A stretch of 64,000 nt of DNA from Variovorax paradoxus (GCF_024734665.1 NZ_CP102931.1:2788001-2852000), one strand, 5' to 3'. Counted from the first letter of the stretch, positions 49,719-59,642 are shown. Notes: generated by a model not told the origin, from the sequence alone. Translations and numbers: made by a program.

Positions 49719-51374
49719 TCAGGCTCCCGAGAGCGCTCCGTCCACCACCTGCTGAGCCTCTTCGAGGATGCGCGCGAGGTGTTCCTTGCCCTTGAAGCTC
49801 TCGCCGTAGATCTTGTAGATGTTCTCCGTGCCCGAGGGCCGCGCGGCGAACCAGCCGTTGTCGGTCACGACCTTCACGCCGCCGATGGCCGCGCCGTTGC
49901 CCGGCGCATGGCTCAGCACATTGACGATCTTGTCGCCCGCCAGCTCGGTCGAACGGATCTGTTCCGGCGACAGGCTCGACAGCCGCTTCTTCTGCTCGAC
50001 GGTGGCTGCTGCATCCACGCGGTCTGACACCGGCTGGCCCAGCGCCTGCGTCAGCTCGGCGTAGCGCTCGCCCGGGTCGCGCCCGGTGCGCGCGGCGATC
50101 TCGGCCGAGAGCAGGGCAGGCACCAAGCCGTCCTTGTCGGTGGTCCACACCGAGCCGTCCTTGCGCAGGAAGGTCGCGCCCGCGCTTTCCTCGCCGCCGA
50201 AGGCCAGCGACGCATCGACCAGCCCGTCTACGAACCACTTGAAGCCCACCGGCACCTCGTACAGCCTGCGGCCAAGCCGTGCGGTGACGCGGTCGATCAT
50301 CTGGCTGCTCACCACCGTCTTGCCGACCGCTGCCTGCGCCGGCCATTGCGGGCGGTGCGTGTAGAGGTAGTCGATCATCACCGCGAGGTAGCTGTTGGGT
50401 TGCATCAACCCGGTGCTGCCCGAGACGATGCCGTGGCGGTCGTGGTCGGTGTCGCAGGCGAAGGCGATGCCGAAGCGGTCCTTCAGTTCGATCAGCTTGT
50501 GCATGGCGTCGGGCGACGACGGGTCCATGCGGATGCGACCGTCCCAGTCGAGTGACATGAAGCGGAAGGTCGGGTCGACCTCCTGGCTCAGCACGTTCAG
50601 GCGCGTGAGCTTGTAGCGCTCGGCAATCGCGGGCCAGTAGCGCACACCCGCGCCGCCCAGCGGATCGACACCCAGGTCGAGGTTCACGTCACGGATCGCG
50701 TCCATGTCGAGCACTTGCGCCAGGTCTTCGACGTAGGTGTTCAGGTAGTCGTGCCGGTGCGTGGTCGATGCGCGCAGCGCCTGCGCGAGCGGCATGCGCT
50801 TCACGCCTTCGAGCTTGTTCGCCAGCATCTTGTTGGCCGCCGCCTCGACGGCGGAGGTGATGTCGGTGCCGGCCGGCCCACCGTTCGGCGGGTTGTACTT
50901 GAAGCCGCCGCTCTCGGGCGGGTTGTGCGAGGGCGTGATGACGATGCCATCGGCCAGACCGCTTGTGCGCCCACGGTTGTAGACCAGGATGGCGTGCGAC
51001 ACGGCCGGCGTCGGCGTGTATTCGTCGTCCTTCGAGATCATCAGCTCGACGCCGTTGGCCGCGAGCACCTCGACAGCGCTGCTGAAGGCAGGCGTCGACA
51101 GCGCATGCGTGTCGATGCCGAGGAAGAGCGGACCGTCGATGCCTTTCTGCTTGCGGTAGTCGCAGATGGCCTGGCTGATCGCCAGCACGTGCCATTCGTT
51201 GAATGCATCGTCGAAGGAGGAGCCGCGATGCCCCGAGGTGCCGAAGGCCACGCGCTGGCTGGCCACCGACGGATCGGGCCGACCGGTGTAGTAGGCCGAG
51301 ATCAGGCGCGGCACGTTGACCAGCAGTTCGAGAGGGGCGGGCTTTCCCGCGAGAGGGTTGGTTGCTTGGCTCAT
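49719..51374 (-). CDS. pgm: Phosphoglucomutase (alpha-D-glucose phosphate-specific)
   Basis: A 551-residue enzyme interconverting glucose 1-phosphate and glucose 6-phosphate, length and domain order as in E. coli Pgm. Seen: FGTSGHRGSSFDDAFNEWHV, the phospho-serine loop ITPSHNPPESGGFKYNP, the metal loop ACDTDHDRHGIVS, sugar-binding GGEESAGATFLR and the phosphate-binding ARPSGTENIYKI. It supplies glucose 1-phosphate for UDP-glucose, the BcsA substrate, and its gene lies near the bcs operon. ATGA overlap with the HAD-phosphatase gene. Confidence 0.95.
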   Translation of the reverse strand: MSQATNPLAGKPAPLELLVNVPRLISAYYTGRPDPSVASQRVAFGTSGHRGSSFDDAFNEWHVLAISQAICDYRKQKGIDGPLFLGIDTHALSTPAFSSAVEVLAANGVELMISKDDEYTPTPAVSHAILVYNRGRTSGLADGIVITPSHNPPESGGFKYNPPNGGPAGTDITSAVEAAANKMLANKLEGVKRMPLAQALRASTTHRHDYLNTYVEDLAQVLDMDAIRDVNLDLGVDPLGGAGVRYWPAIAERYKLTRLNVLSQEVDPTFRFMSLDWDGRIRMDPSSPDAMHKLIELKDRFGIAFACDTDHDRHGIVSGSTGLMQPNSYLAVMIDYLYTHRPQWPAQAAVGKTVVSSQMIDRVTARLGRRLYEVPVGFKWFVDGLVDASLAFGGEESAGATFLRKDGSVWTTDKDGLVPALLSAEIAARTGRDPGERYAELTQALGQPVSDRVDAAATVEQKKRLSSLSPEQIRSTELAGDKIVNVLSHAPGNGAAIGGVKVVTDNGWFAARPSGTENIYKIYGESFKGKEHLARILEEAQQVVDGALSGA

Positions 51375-52048
51375 GTCGATGGAAAGTCAAAGTTGATCAG
51401 GTCGCCGATGCGTTCGACGGTGATGTCGGCAGGGGCGTAGGCGGCAATGGCCTGCTCATCAAGTGCATAGTGCCCTTGCCGCACGAAGACCGTCGTCAGA
51501 CGAGGCCCCCAGATGGCCTTCATGGCCGAAAGAATGCGCAGCTTGTCGTCCACCATCACGTAGTGCTGGGCGGGGTGGCACTGCTCGATGGTGTCGAGCA
51601 TCTGCTCCTTGTGCACGTAGATCAGCACGCGGCCCTCGGTGGAGTCCCACAGGCCCGAGCGCTGCACCTTGCGCGGCTGGAACACCACGTCGCCGTCAGA
51701 CAGGATCACCGTGGGCCCGTGGCGGCGCAGGTGCTTCAGGGCTTCCAGCGCGCCGGGGTAGAGCCGGTCGGCAAAGGGGTAGTCGATGAGAAAGCTCGAC
51801 ATCAGCAGCAGCCGCGAATCGCTCATGCCGCGGCGGCTCTCTTCGGCGCGGTAGCGCTGCAGGGCGCCGAGGTAGTCGACGTAGCCGAGCTCGCTGCGCA
51901 ATTGCTCGAAGGCCACCCAGTAGCGGCCGGCGCTTTCGGCGCCGAAGGCCTGCTCGAGATGGGCGCGAAGATCGGCCACGACGCGGTCGTTGTCGAGCAG
52001 GGTGTTGTCGACGTCGATCAGGAAGACGGTGGCGGGAGGAGGTGTCAT
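51371..52048 (-). CDS. HAD-family hydrolase
   Basis: A 225-residue haloacid-dehalogenase-type phosphatase. Motif I FLIDVDNTLLDND with both aspartates, motif II TVILSDGD, motif III Lys region around KEQMLDTIEQ, motif IV YVMVDDKLRIL. The helical cap lies after motif I. The substrate is unknown; co-translation with pgm (ATGA) suggests a sugar phosphate, but this is weak evidence. Confidence 0.85.
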   Translation of the reverse strand: MTPPPATVFLIDVDNTLLDNDRVVADLRAHLEQAFGAESAGRYWVAFEQLRSELGYVDYLGALQRYRAEESRRGMSDSRLLLMSSFLIDYPFADRLYPGALEALKHLRRHGPTVILSDGDVVFQPRKVQRSGLWDSTEGRVLIYVHKEQMLDTIEQCHPAQHYVMVDDKLRILSAMKAIWGPRLTTVFVRQGHYALDEQAIAAYAPADITVERIGDLINFDFPST

Positions 52049-52254
52049 GGGTGTGCGGCCAAAGTGCCTGAACTGGGGCCCGAACTGCGCGTGTCGCGGC
52101 CAGCATACGCCCTGAATGACCCCGAATGCGACGCCAGACAGCCGTCGCGTGAATTGGTTGCCGCTTTGCGGACCATTGACTTAATCCCTGCCACGGGAGT
52201 GGCCCCGGAGTCGAATAAGCTTCCGCCCAGATTGAAGAAGAAGGAGCAAGACAG

Positions 52255-52599
52255 ATGCGCATCACGAACGGTCGACTCCGGGCCGGCTTGCCGGCTGTGG
52301 CCCTGGGCCTTTTGCTGGCTGGCTGCCAGACGCCCCCGGCCGACCGGCCCCTGACATCGGAAGTGCCTGAACCCCCGAGCTTCGTCACACCGCCGGAAAC
52401 CTGCCAGGCCACGGCCGTGCGTTTCGGCCTGGGGTTGCGCATCAGCCAGCAACTGCTGGAAGAAATGCGCCAGCGCTCCGGCGCCCGCGTGGCACGCACC
52501 GTGCTGGCCACCGAAGCCGCCGACCCGGCGCAAGACATGACGCGGCTCAACGTGCAGGTCGAGCCCACCGGACGCGTGGTGGGCGCCTATTGCGGCTAG
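52255..52599 (+). CDS. Lipoprotein with an I78-type peptidase-inhibitor domain
   Basis: A 114-residue lipoprotein with signal MRITNGRLRAGLPAVALGLL and lipobox LAGC. After a Pro-rich spacer, the mature part matches the inhibitor I78 pattern: a Cys and small helix (ETCQATAVRFGLGLR), LLEEMRQRSGARVARTV, and the strand-loop end TRLNVQVEPTGRVVGAYCG, with the two cysteines able to form the family disulfide. The canonical I78 motif is approximate here, so inhibition of a serine protease is inferred. GAAGGAGCAA ribosome site before the ATG. Confidence 0.72.
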   Translation: MRITNGRLRAGLPAVALGLLLAGCQTPPADRPLTSEVPEPPSFVTPPETCQATAVRFGLGLRISQQLLEEMRQRSGARVARTVLATEAADPAQDMTRLNVQVEPTGRVVGAYCG

Positions 52600-52717
52600 C
52601 CACACTGTATGCACGAGTGTTGTTCGTACACCTCGTCTGTAACAAAATCTCACTGCAAGGTGTGGAACGGCCCGGATTGGGAGAACAATAGCCCGCGACT
52701 TTCGGAGCCCCAGTCTT

Positions 52718-54082
52718 TTGTCGAACCAGCAACCCACAGTCTCCTTGCCGTCGTACTACGACGGGTCGGCACGTCTTCCGCCGGATGAAGTGCTGCGCCC
52801 GTTGATGGCCGACTGGGCCCGCGCCGGCAAACGCCTGGCTGCCGTCTGCTACATCGACGTCGACCGCTTTGCCGAGCTGAACGATCACCTCGGCATGGTC
52901 GCCGGCAATGCGGCCCTTGAAGAGGTGGCTCGCCGCATCAAGGCCCAGCTGCCGCGCGAGAGCGTGATGGCCCGTGTGGGCGGCGACGAGTTCGCGGCCC
53001 TGTTCGCCGGTATCGGAACCTCGCAGTGCACCCAGGTGCTCGAGCGCATCCAGGCCTCGCTCGGCGAGCCCTGGAGCTGGCGCGACCAGACAGCCAGCAT
53101 CGGCGCGAGCATCGGCGCCATGATGCTCGACAGCAACGGCCCGCCACCAGAGACAGCCCTGCGCCAGGCGCAGCACGCGGCCTTCTTCGCCAAGCGCGCG
53201 GCCGACGGCAAGGTGCATTACTTCGACGCGCCCCAGGCGCGCGCCGATGAACAGGTGGTGCGCGAGCGCCAGCGCATCCAGGAAGGCCTGCTGCAGGGCG
53301 AGTTCTTCCTGGTCTACCAGCCCAAGGTCGACATGCGGCGCGGCGTGGTGGCCGGTGTCGAGGCGCTGATCCGCTGGCAGCACCCCGAGCGCGGCCTGCT
53401 GCCGCCGGCGCAGTTCGTGCCGCTGATCGAAGACGACCAGCTGGTCGAGCAGGTGGGCGACTGGGCCATTGCCACGGCCCTGTGGCAGGCGCACCAGTGG
53501 CGCCTGGCGGGCCTTCAGATTTCGGTGAGCGTGAACGTGGCGCCGCGCCACATGATGCGCTGGGACTTCGTCGAACGGCTCGCGCGGCACCTGGCGCAGT
53601 TTCCGAAGATGGGCGTGGGCATGCTCGAGCTCGAAATCCTCGAGACCACGGCGATCAGCCAGTTTGCGAACGTCGCGTTGTTCGTCGAGGCCTGCAAGAT
53701 GCTGGGCGTGGGCGTCACCATCGACGACTTCGGCACCGGGTACTCGTCGCTCACCTACCTGCGGCAATTGCCGGTGTCGACCGTGAAGATCGACCAGTCC
53801 TTCGTGCGCGGCATGCTCGACAACGACCAGGACCGCGCCATCGTGCAGGGCATCGTCGCGCTGCTGCACGCGCTCGGCCTCACGGCTGTGGCCGAGGGGG
53901 TGGAAACGGTGAAGCAGGGCGAAGCGCTGCTTGCGCTGGGCTGCACGCTGGGCCAGGGCTACGGCATCGCGATGCCGATGGCGGCCAAGGACATCGTGCA
54001 ATGGGTGGCGCAGTATGAGAGCGCCCCGCTATGGGGCAAGGACGAACGGCCCGGCGTGGCGGCGTTGCCCGACGTCGCCTAG
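52718..54082 (+). CDS. GGDEF-EAL c-di-GMP enzyme
   Basis: A 454-residue cytoplasmic protein with no membrane segment or known sensor. GGDEF domain about 40-175: VGGDEF at 87-92 is intact, but the metal/guanine loop reads IDVDRFAELNDHLGMVAGN, with Met and Asn where His and Asp are usual, and the inhibitory I-site reads RESV instead of RxxD. EAL domain about 187-435: EALIRW at 215, NVAPRH, DDFGTGYSS, KIDQSFV and AEGVET all present. It is therefore most likely a phosphodiesterase. Start TTG at 52718, with GGAG ten bases upstream. It converges on bcsC, so it may tune the cellulose synthase, whose PilZ domain needs c-di-GMP. Confidence 0.88.
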   Translation: MSNQQPTVSLPSYYDGSARLPPDEVLRPLMADWARAGKRLAAVCYIDVDRFAELNDHLGMVAGNAALEEVARRIKAQLPRESVMARVGGDEFAALFAGIGTSQCTQVLERIQASLGEPWSWRDQTASIGASIGAMMLDSNGPPPETALRQAQHAAFFAKRAADGKVHYFDAPQARADEQVVRERQRIQEGLLQGEFFLVYQPKVDMRRGVVAGVEALIRWQHPERGLLPPAQFVPLIEDDQLVEQVGDWAIATALWQAHQWRLAGLQISVSVNVAPRHMMRWDFVERLARHLAQFPKMGVGMLELEILETTAISQFANVALFVEACKMLGVGVTIDDFGTGYSSLTYLRQLPVSTVKIDQSFVRGMLDNDQDRAIVQGIVALLHALGLTAVAEGVETVKQGEALLALGCTLGQGYGIAMPMAAKDIVQWVAQYESAPLWGKDERPGVAALPDVA

Positions 54083-54101
54083 CTCACGGACCCTGCCGGA
54101 A

Positions 54102-57100
54102 TCAGAGCAACGGCGTATAGGGCGAGGTCATGGGTTTCAGCGTGGTGCCGCTTCCGCCGTCATACCCGGGCGCCCCGATGCTGCTCGAACCGCCGAACAC
54201 GTAGCGCAGATAGATGCTGCTCGTGAACTGCCGATAGTTCTGCGCGTTGTTGAAGCCCAGCGCGCCGCCCAGGAACATCTTCGGCGCCAGCTGGTACTCG
54301 AGCACCGCAGCCAGGTTGTAGGCAAGGCCGGTCTTGGAGCTGCTGGCATACATGTTGTTGTATGCCGCGCTGCTCAGGCCCAGCGCCAGCGCCTGTACGG
54401 CCGCGCTAGACGCCGCGCTGTTGCGCGACGGATCCGTAGGGAAGTAGGGCGATGTCTTCTGGGTGAACGACTGCACCCCGAGCGACGCGTTCACGCGCCA
54501 CGAGAGCCGGTCGCTGCGGCCGGTCCAGTCGACGGGGAAGGCCACGCTCACGAAGCTCTGCGGGCTGAAGTAGCCGCCCTGGCCGAATGTGTAGTAGCTG
54601 AGGTTCTTCTCGTAGCCCATCAGCCCGATGTTCATGCCCAGCGTGAGCTTGGAGCCGGGGCTGTTGATCAGGTGCAGGTACGCGCCGCCGCCGGTTTCCA
54701 CGCGCGAGTTGCTGGCCACGTTCTTGCCGGTGATGCCGTGCGCCGCCAGGTAGCTGTACACGCCGTAGGTGCCGTCGTCGTAGCCGATGTCGCCGCGCAC
54801 GCCGGTGGCGACCACGCCGCCCCAGCGCTCGTTGGTGCGCTCGTCCTTCGCGCCCGCGAACGACAGCACGCTGTCGGTCACAGCGCGGCGGGAGATGTCG
54901 GCCTTGTAGTTCCAGGAGTCGCCGAAGCTTCCCTTGAACGTGACGTTGCCGACCACGTTGGTGGTGGGAAAGCCCAGCGGCGTGGTGCCGATGCCGGCAT
55001 CGAGGTTCTTGCCTTCGTAGCCCACGTTCAGGCCGACGCCGGACGCGTTCTGCTGGCCAGGCGATGCGCCGGTGGTCAGTGCTTTGAGGGCCGCCGCGGG
55101 GCCGCCGCCGAAGCGGCTGCCCGTTGCGTAGTCGCTGGCGGGCGTGCCGGCGTCGAGCACCGTGGGCGTCACGCCCACGACGATCTTGCCTTCGCCGACC
55201 GGGAAGCGCGCCTGCACCGGCAACTGGAAATCGGAGAGCCGGCTCAGGCCGGCCTCGCCCGCGCGGTTGCGGTAGACCGTGCCTGCCGTGAGGCTCACCG
55301 CGCGCTGCGCCTCCAGTTCCTGCAGCTCCGAGGTCAGCGTGTTGGCAGGCGCGGTGCGCAGCGGTGCATTCCAGCTCGGCTCGGTGCGCGGTGTGTTGGC
55401 CTGCGCATAGGCGGCGTTGGCCTGCGGATAGACCGGATAGCCGCCAGGTTGACCGGGTTGAGGCTGCGCCTGCGGAATGTAGACCGGCGCAACCTGCTGC
55501 ATGCCTGGCACCGGATACTGCGGTAAGGGCTGCATCGATGGTGCAGCGTAGGCCGAGGCTTGCGGCACGTTGTTGCTCGGGTTGTTGCGCGCGTTGCGCG
55601 TCGACGCCTTGGCCGTCGACTGGCGGCCCTTGGCGTCCGATGCGGCGGGCGCCGTCGAATTCCAGGGCAGGGCACCTGGCGGGTAGGCCTGCGCGCCTGC
55701 CGCGGGGTAAGCGGGATACCCTGCCGCCGGATAAGCCCCGGCGACCGGTGCCGCCGGATAACCCACCGGCTGCGTGCGCGCCTGCGCGAACGGGTTGCCG
55801 TTGGCGGGTGGATAGCCCGCGGGCACGGCCGCGCCCGGCGCGCCGCCAGTCATGCCGGCGAACGGATTGGCAGCGGGCATCTGTTGCACGGGCACGCCGC
55901 CCGGCGCGAAGCCGCCAGAGGCGACCTGCCGTTCGGCGTCCACCGCGGCACGAAGGTACTGCTCGGCCTTGCGGCTGTCACCCGCGTTGCGGTAGACGCG
56001 GCCGGCCGCCGCGAGCACGCGCGACTGGTCGGGCGCCTGCTTCAGCGCGGCCATCACGTAGTTCTCGGCCTCGCTGTGTTCGCGCCGCGCGCTGGCGCTG
56101 GCGGCGGCGGCGAGCAGGGTGTCGAGGTCGGTCGGGTTGCGTTGCAGGATGCGCTGGTACAGCGCCAGCGCCTGGCCTTCGTCTCGCGCCGCCGAATACA
56201 GGCGTGCCAGTGCGGCCATCGCCTGCGGGTCGTTCGGCCGCTCGGCGAGCACCGGCGCCATGGCGTTGTAGGCAGCCTCGAGGTTGCCGGCTTCGCGCAG
56301 GGCGTCGGTCTGGCGCAGCGCGAAGGCCACGCGCAGGTTGTCGAAGTCGTTGCGCTGGGCGGCCGTCATGTTGGCGCTCGCCAGTTGACGCAGCGTGGCC
56401 GACAGCTCGATGTCCTGCCTGGTCTTGAGCAGCACCGACGCATACAGCAGCCGGTCGCCGATGCTCGGGCTCGGCGTGCGTGCCAGCAGCTGGCGGCTCA
56501 TGGAAAGGGCGCGCGGCGCATCGCCGATCTCGGCGTAGGCGCCCGCGAGCTGGCCCCACAGTTCGGCCGGCATGTCGGCGCTGAGCGCCGCCTCGGTCTG
56601 CGCGAGCACACCGCGCGCAGCGTCGACCTGGCCCTGGCGGGCCAGTGCCAGCGCGCGCGCAGCCTGCGACTGCGCCCACAGGCGGCGTTGCAGCGCGGCC
56701 ATGTCGCGTGTGCGCGAGCCGGCAGGAATGCGTTCGAGGTACTGGATGCCCGCCGCCGCATCGCCGGTCTCGGAGGCGAGCAGGGCGCTGGCGTACAGCG
56801 CGTCGGGCATGTCGGGTTGCGACATCAGCAGCCCTTCCATCACGCCGCGCGCCTCGGACACCAGGCCTTGCCTGCGATAGATGTTGGCCAGGTCCAGCCG
56901 CACCCACGGGCTGTCGGGCGCGGCGAGCATCGCATCTTCGAGCGTGCGCTGCGCGCCAGTGGCATCGCCGGCCTCGGCCTGCTGGCGGGCGCGGTTGCGC
57001 GCCTGCTCGACCTGGATGTCGCGCAGGCCGCCGAGTTGGGTGGTCTGTTCGGGCGTGAGGCGGCGGGACAGGGCCAGCGCCTCGTCGGGGCGGCCCGTCT

Positions 57101-58406
57101 GGCCGTACAGCGAGATCAGGCCGCGCAGCGCCTGCGTGTTCTGCGGCCTGCTCTCGAGCACGCGCTTGTAGCCCTGCTCGGCCTGGGCGTAGTCGCCGGC
57201 GGCGGCGCGCAGGTCGGCCAGCGCGTTCTGGCCCACGGGCTCGCGCGGGTCGATGCGCACGGCGCGCTCGTAGAGAGCCTGCGCACCGCGCGTGTCGTTC
57301 CTGGCTTGCGCGGCGCGGGCCTGTCCGACCAGCGCCCAGTAGGTGGCGCTTTGCAGTGCCGAATTCCATTTGCCGCCGCCGCCGCGCGCTGCTCGCTCCA
57401 GCAGCTCCCGTGCCTCGGCAAAGCGCTCCTGGCGCAGCCGCACGAGGCCCAGGCCGCCCAGCGCCTCGGTGTCGTCCGCCTTGGCGCGCAGCGCCTGCTG
57501 GAAGCGCTGCTCGGCGGTGTTCGCGTCACCGCGGTCCAGTGCCTTGAAGCCTTCGCCCACGGGCACGTCGGGTGAATTGGCCGCCGCCGTCTTGGCGGTG
57601 GTGAGCGTTTCAAGCCGTGCGGCCACGGCAGCGTCGGTCTGGTTGTTGCCCAGATAGTCCTGGTAGAGAGGAACGTCGGGCTGGCGCGCGTCCAGCCAGA
57701 TCAGTGCCTGGCGCCAGGCCGCGCGCGCGGCGCCGGCCACGGCGGGCTGCTTCGTCAGCTCGGCCAGTTCGCGGATGCCTGCACGGCGCGTGGCTTCGCT
57801 GTAGGTTTTCTGCTGGGCCAATGCAAGACGGTAGCCGGCGTTCTCCGGGTGGTCCTTCACCAGCTGCTCCAGGCCCTTGCGGCCCTCGTCGGCGCCTTGC
57901 GGCGTGCTGGCCAGCACCTGGTAGTACTCAAGCGCCATCGCTTCGGGCGGCGGGCGGTTGTCGAACTGGCTGCGGTACAGCTCCACCGCCTCGGCGGAGC
58001 GGCCGGCACGCGCTGCGGCGCGGGCGCGCTGCAGCGTGCTTTGCTGGCCGGCCGGTTGCTGCGACTGCTGTTGCAGGCGGGCAATGCGGGCGTCGTTCGG
58101 GTTTGCGGTGCGCAGCCGCGCGATCCAGCTGCGCGCCGCTTCGGAATTGCCGCGCGAGAGCTCGACCTGCGCCATGCCGTACATCGCATCGGTCGATTGC
58201 GGCTGAACGCTCAGCAGCTTCTTCCAGCTTTCCTCGGCAAGGTCGGCGCGGCCCTGGGCCTGCCAGTAGTTGCCCTGTTCGGTCAGCGCCGCGCTGGCAT
58301 CGGCCTGTGCATGCGCGGGGTTGGCGGTGCACAGCACGGCGAGCATGCCCAGGCAGGCCATCGGTGCGAGACGCTTCGGCTTCAAGCCGGTCGATTGGAA
58401 CGGCAT
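54102..58406 (-). CDS. bcsC: Cellulose synthase outer-membrane subunit BcsC
   Basis: A 1434-residue protein: signal peptide ending NPAHAQA, about 800 residues of TPR repeats (for example QGNYWQAQGRADLAEESWKK and YERAVRIDPREPVGQNALAD), then a low-complexity Pro/Ala/Tyr/Gln linker of about 190 residues (around 820-1010), and a C-terminal BcsC beta-barrel (VYRNRAGEAGLSRLSDFQLP to IYLRYVFGG). It exports the glucan through the outer membrane. Start ATG at 58406 has GGAGGA five bases upstream, which makes it overlap bcsZ by 25 bases; ATG at 58418 would add four residues. The linker is unusually long and is the likely species-specific part. Confidence 0.92.
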   Translation of the reverse strand: MPFQSTGLKPKRLAPMACLGMLAVLCTANPAHAQADASAALTEQGNYWQAQGRADLAEESWKKLLSVQPQSTDAMYGMAQVELSRGNSEAARSWIARLRTANPNDARIARLQQQSQQPAGQQSTLQRARAAARAGRSAEAVELYRSQFDNRPPPEAMALEYYQVLASTPQGADEGRKGLEQLVKDHPENAGYRLALAQQKTYSEATRRAGIRELAELTKQPAVAGAARAAWRQALIWLDARQPDVPLYQDYLGNNQTDAAVAARLETLTTAKTAAANSPDVPVGEGFKALDRGDANTAEQRFQQALRAKADDTEALGGLGLVRLRQERFAEARELLERAARGGGGKWNSALQSATYWALVGQARAAQARNDTRGAQALYERAVRIDPREPVGQNALADLRAAAGDYAQAEQGYKRVLESRPQNTQALRGLISLYGQTGRPDEALALSRRLTPEQTTQLGGLRDIQVEQARNRARQQAEAGDATGAQRTLEDAMLAAPDSPWVRLDLANIYRRQGLVSEARGVMEGLLMSQPDMPDALYASALLASETGDAAAGIQYLERIPAGSRTRDMAALQRRLWAQSQAARALALARQGQVDAARGVLAQTEAALSADMPAELWGQLAGAYAEIGDAPRALSMSRQLLARTPSPSIGDRLLYASVLLKTRQDIELSATLRQLASANMTAAQRNDFDNLRVAFALRQTDALREAGNLEAAYNAMAPVLAERPNDPQAMAALARLYSAARDEGQALALYQRILQRNPTDLDTLLAAAASASARREHSEAENYVMAALKQAPDQSRVLAAAGRVYRNAGDSRKAEQYLRAAVDAERQVASGGFAPGGVPVQQMPAANPFAGMTGGAPGAAVPAGYPPANGNPFAQARTQPVGYPAAPVAGAYPAAGYPAYPAAGAQAYPPGALPWNSTAPAASDAKGRQSTAKASTRNARNNPSNNVPQASAYAAPSMQPLPQYPVPGMQQVAPVYIPQAQPQPGQPGGYPVYPQANAAYAQANTPRTEPSWNAPLRTAPANTLTSELQELEAQRAVSLTAGTVYRNRAGEAGLSRLSDFQLPVQARFPVGEGKIVVGVTPTVLDAGTPASDYATGSRFGGGPAAALKALTTGASPGQQNASGVGLNVGYEGKNLDAGIGTTPLGFPTTNVVGNVTFKGSFGDSWNYKADISRRAVTDSVLSFAGAKDERTNERWGGVVATGVRGDIGYDDGTYGVYSYLAAHGITGKNVASNSRVETGGGAYLHLINSPGSKLTLGMNIGLMGYEKNLSYYTFGQGGYFSPQSFVSVAFPVDWTGRSDRLSWRVNASLGVQSFTQKTSPYFPTDPSRNSAASSAAVQALALGLSSAAYNNMYASSSKTGLAYNLAAVLEYQLAPKMFLGGALGFNNAQNYRQFTSSIYLRYVFGGSSSIGAPGYDGGSGTTLKPMTSPYTPLL

Positions 58407-59635
58407 AGCGTCCTCCATGAGGTTTGCAGCTGGCCATTGCGACCGAATTCGTACCGGCCGTCGAGCCAGGCCTGGCCGAAAAGCAACAGGCACTGTTCGT
58501 AATAAGGCAAGGGCGCCACGGGCGGTGCGGCGCGGCCACCCGGCACGCGGGCGACCTGGGCGGCCAGCGCGTCGGTGGCGCCCAGCGCCTTGAGGTAAGG
58601 CAGCATCGCACCCGAAAAACCGAGCGGCGCCATGCCGCGCACAGCGCCGCTCGTGGTGTCGACGTACTCGGGCACCGGCTGGTGGTCGGCCAGCAATTGG
58701 CCCGGGCCACGCAGGCTCAGCAGCAGCATCTTGCGCGCCGGGTCCTTGTCGGACAGCATGCCCGCCCAGAGATAGACGCGGATCGCGTCATAGCTGCCGG
58801 CAGCGCCCTTCTGCGGATCGGCCACGAAGCCGCGCGAATCCTGCGACCAGGCACACCAGTCGGGCGCGAAGCCCTTCGGCGTGACGGCGCCGAACATGCG
58901 CAGCGTGTTCTCGGTGACCTCGCTCCACGGACCGGTCGGGTCGGCCTGCTGGAAGTAGCGCAGCAGCTGCAGCGGCATGTAGCTCGGGTTGAGCCGCCAT
59001 AGCGGCCCGCCGGCCGCCGACTTGGGCCACGGCAGCAGCATGCGGCCGAGCCCGGGCACGGCGATGACTTCGTCGCGCACCGCCAGCGCCAGCAGGCTGC
59101 GGCCGAGTGCGCGGTAGTTGGCGTCGTTCCACAGCCGGCCGGCTTCCATCAGCGCATAGGCGATCCAGAGGTCGGCGTCCGACGCGGCATTGGGGTCGAG
59201 CACGCCCCAGCCGCCCTCGGGCTTGCGGCCCCATTGCCAGGCCGGCAGTTGTTTGGCCAGGCTGCCATTCGCGAGGTTGGCTTCGGTCCATGCCAGCACG
59301 CGCGCGAAAGTGGCGCGGTCGTTGTGCACCAGCGCGAAGAACATGCCGTAGGACTGGCCTTCGGAAGTCGATTGCTGCTGCGGCGTGTTGAAGTCGATCA
59401 CCCGGCCGTCGGGCTGGATGTGGCGCGCGGCGAAGGCGGCCCAGTCGGTGGCGGGGTGGCACGTGTCGGCAGGGGCAGCGGCGGCGGATGCGGAAGCCGC
59501 GGGCGCTTGGGCCGGTGCGGTCGCCGGTGCCGCTGTCACGAGCTTCGGCAGCGCCAGCGCGAGGCCGGCCGCGCGCAGAAGGGCGCGCCTGCCCGAAAGG
59601 CGGTCGTGGGAAGGCGTGATGGGCGAACGTTGCAT
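58382..59635 (-). CDS. bcsZ: Endoglucanase BcsZ (GH8)
   Basis: A 417-residue exported glycoside hydrolase family 8 enzyme, cutting beta-1,4-glucan in the periplasm during cellulose export. Signal region GRRALLRAAGLALALPKLVT has a single pair of arginines, weakly Tat-like, followed by a Pro/Ala-rich stretch. Catalytic motifs: STSEGQSYGMFFALV with the general-acid Glu, and NAASDADLWIAYALMEAGRLW with the Asp pair. Ends CRSNRPA. It lies between bcsB and bcsC, overlapping bcsC. Confidence 0.92.
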   Translation of the reverse strand: MQRSPITPSHDRLSGRRALLRAAGLALALPKLVTAAPATAPAQAPAASASAAAAPADTCHPATDWAAFAARHIQPDGRVIDFNTPQQQSTSEGQSYGMFFALVHNDRATFARVLAWTEANLANGSLAKQLPAWQWGRKPEGGWGVLDPNAASDADLWIAYALMEAGRLWNDANYRALGRSLLALAVRDEVIAVPGLGRMLLPWPKSAAGGPLWRLNPSYMPLQLLRYFQQADPTGPWSEVTENTLRMFGAVTPKGFAPDWCAWSQDSRGFVADPQKGAAGSYDAIRVYLWAGMLSDKDPARKMLLLSLRGPGQLLADHQPVPEYVDTTSGAVRGMAPLGFSGAMLPYLKALGATDALAAQVARVPGGRAAPPVAPLPYYEQCLLLFGQAWLDGRYEFGRNGQLQTSWRTLCRSNRPA

Positions 59636-59642
59636 GGGCTCG

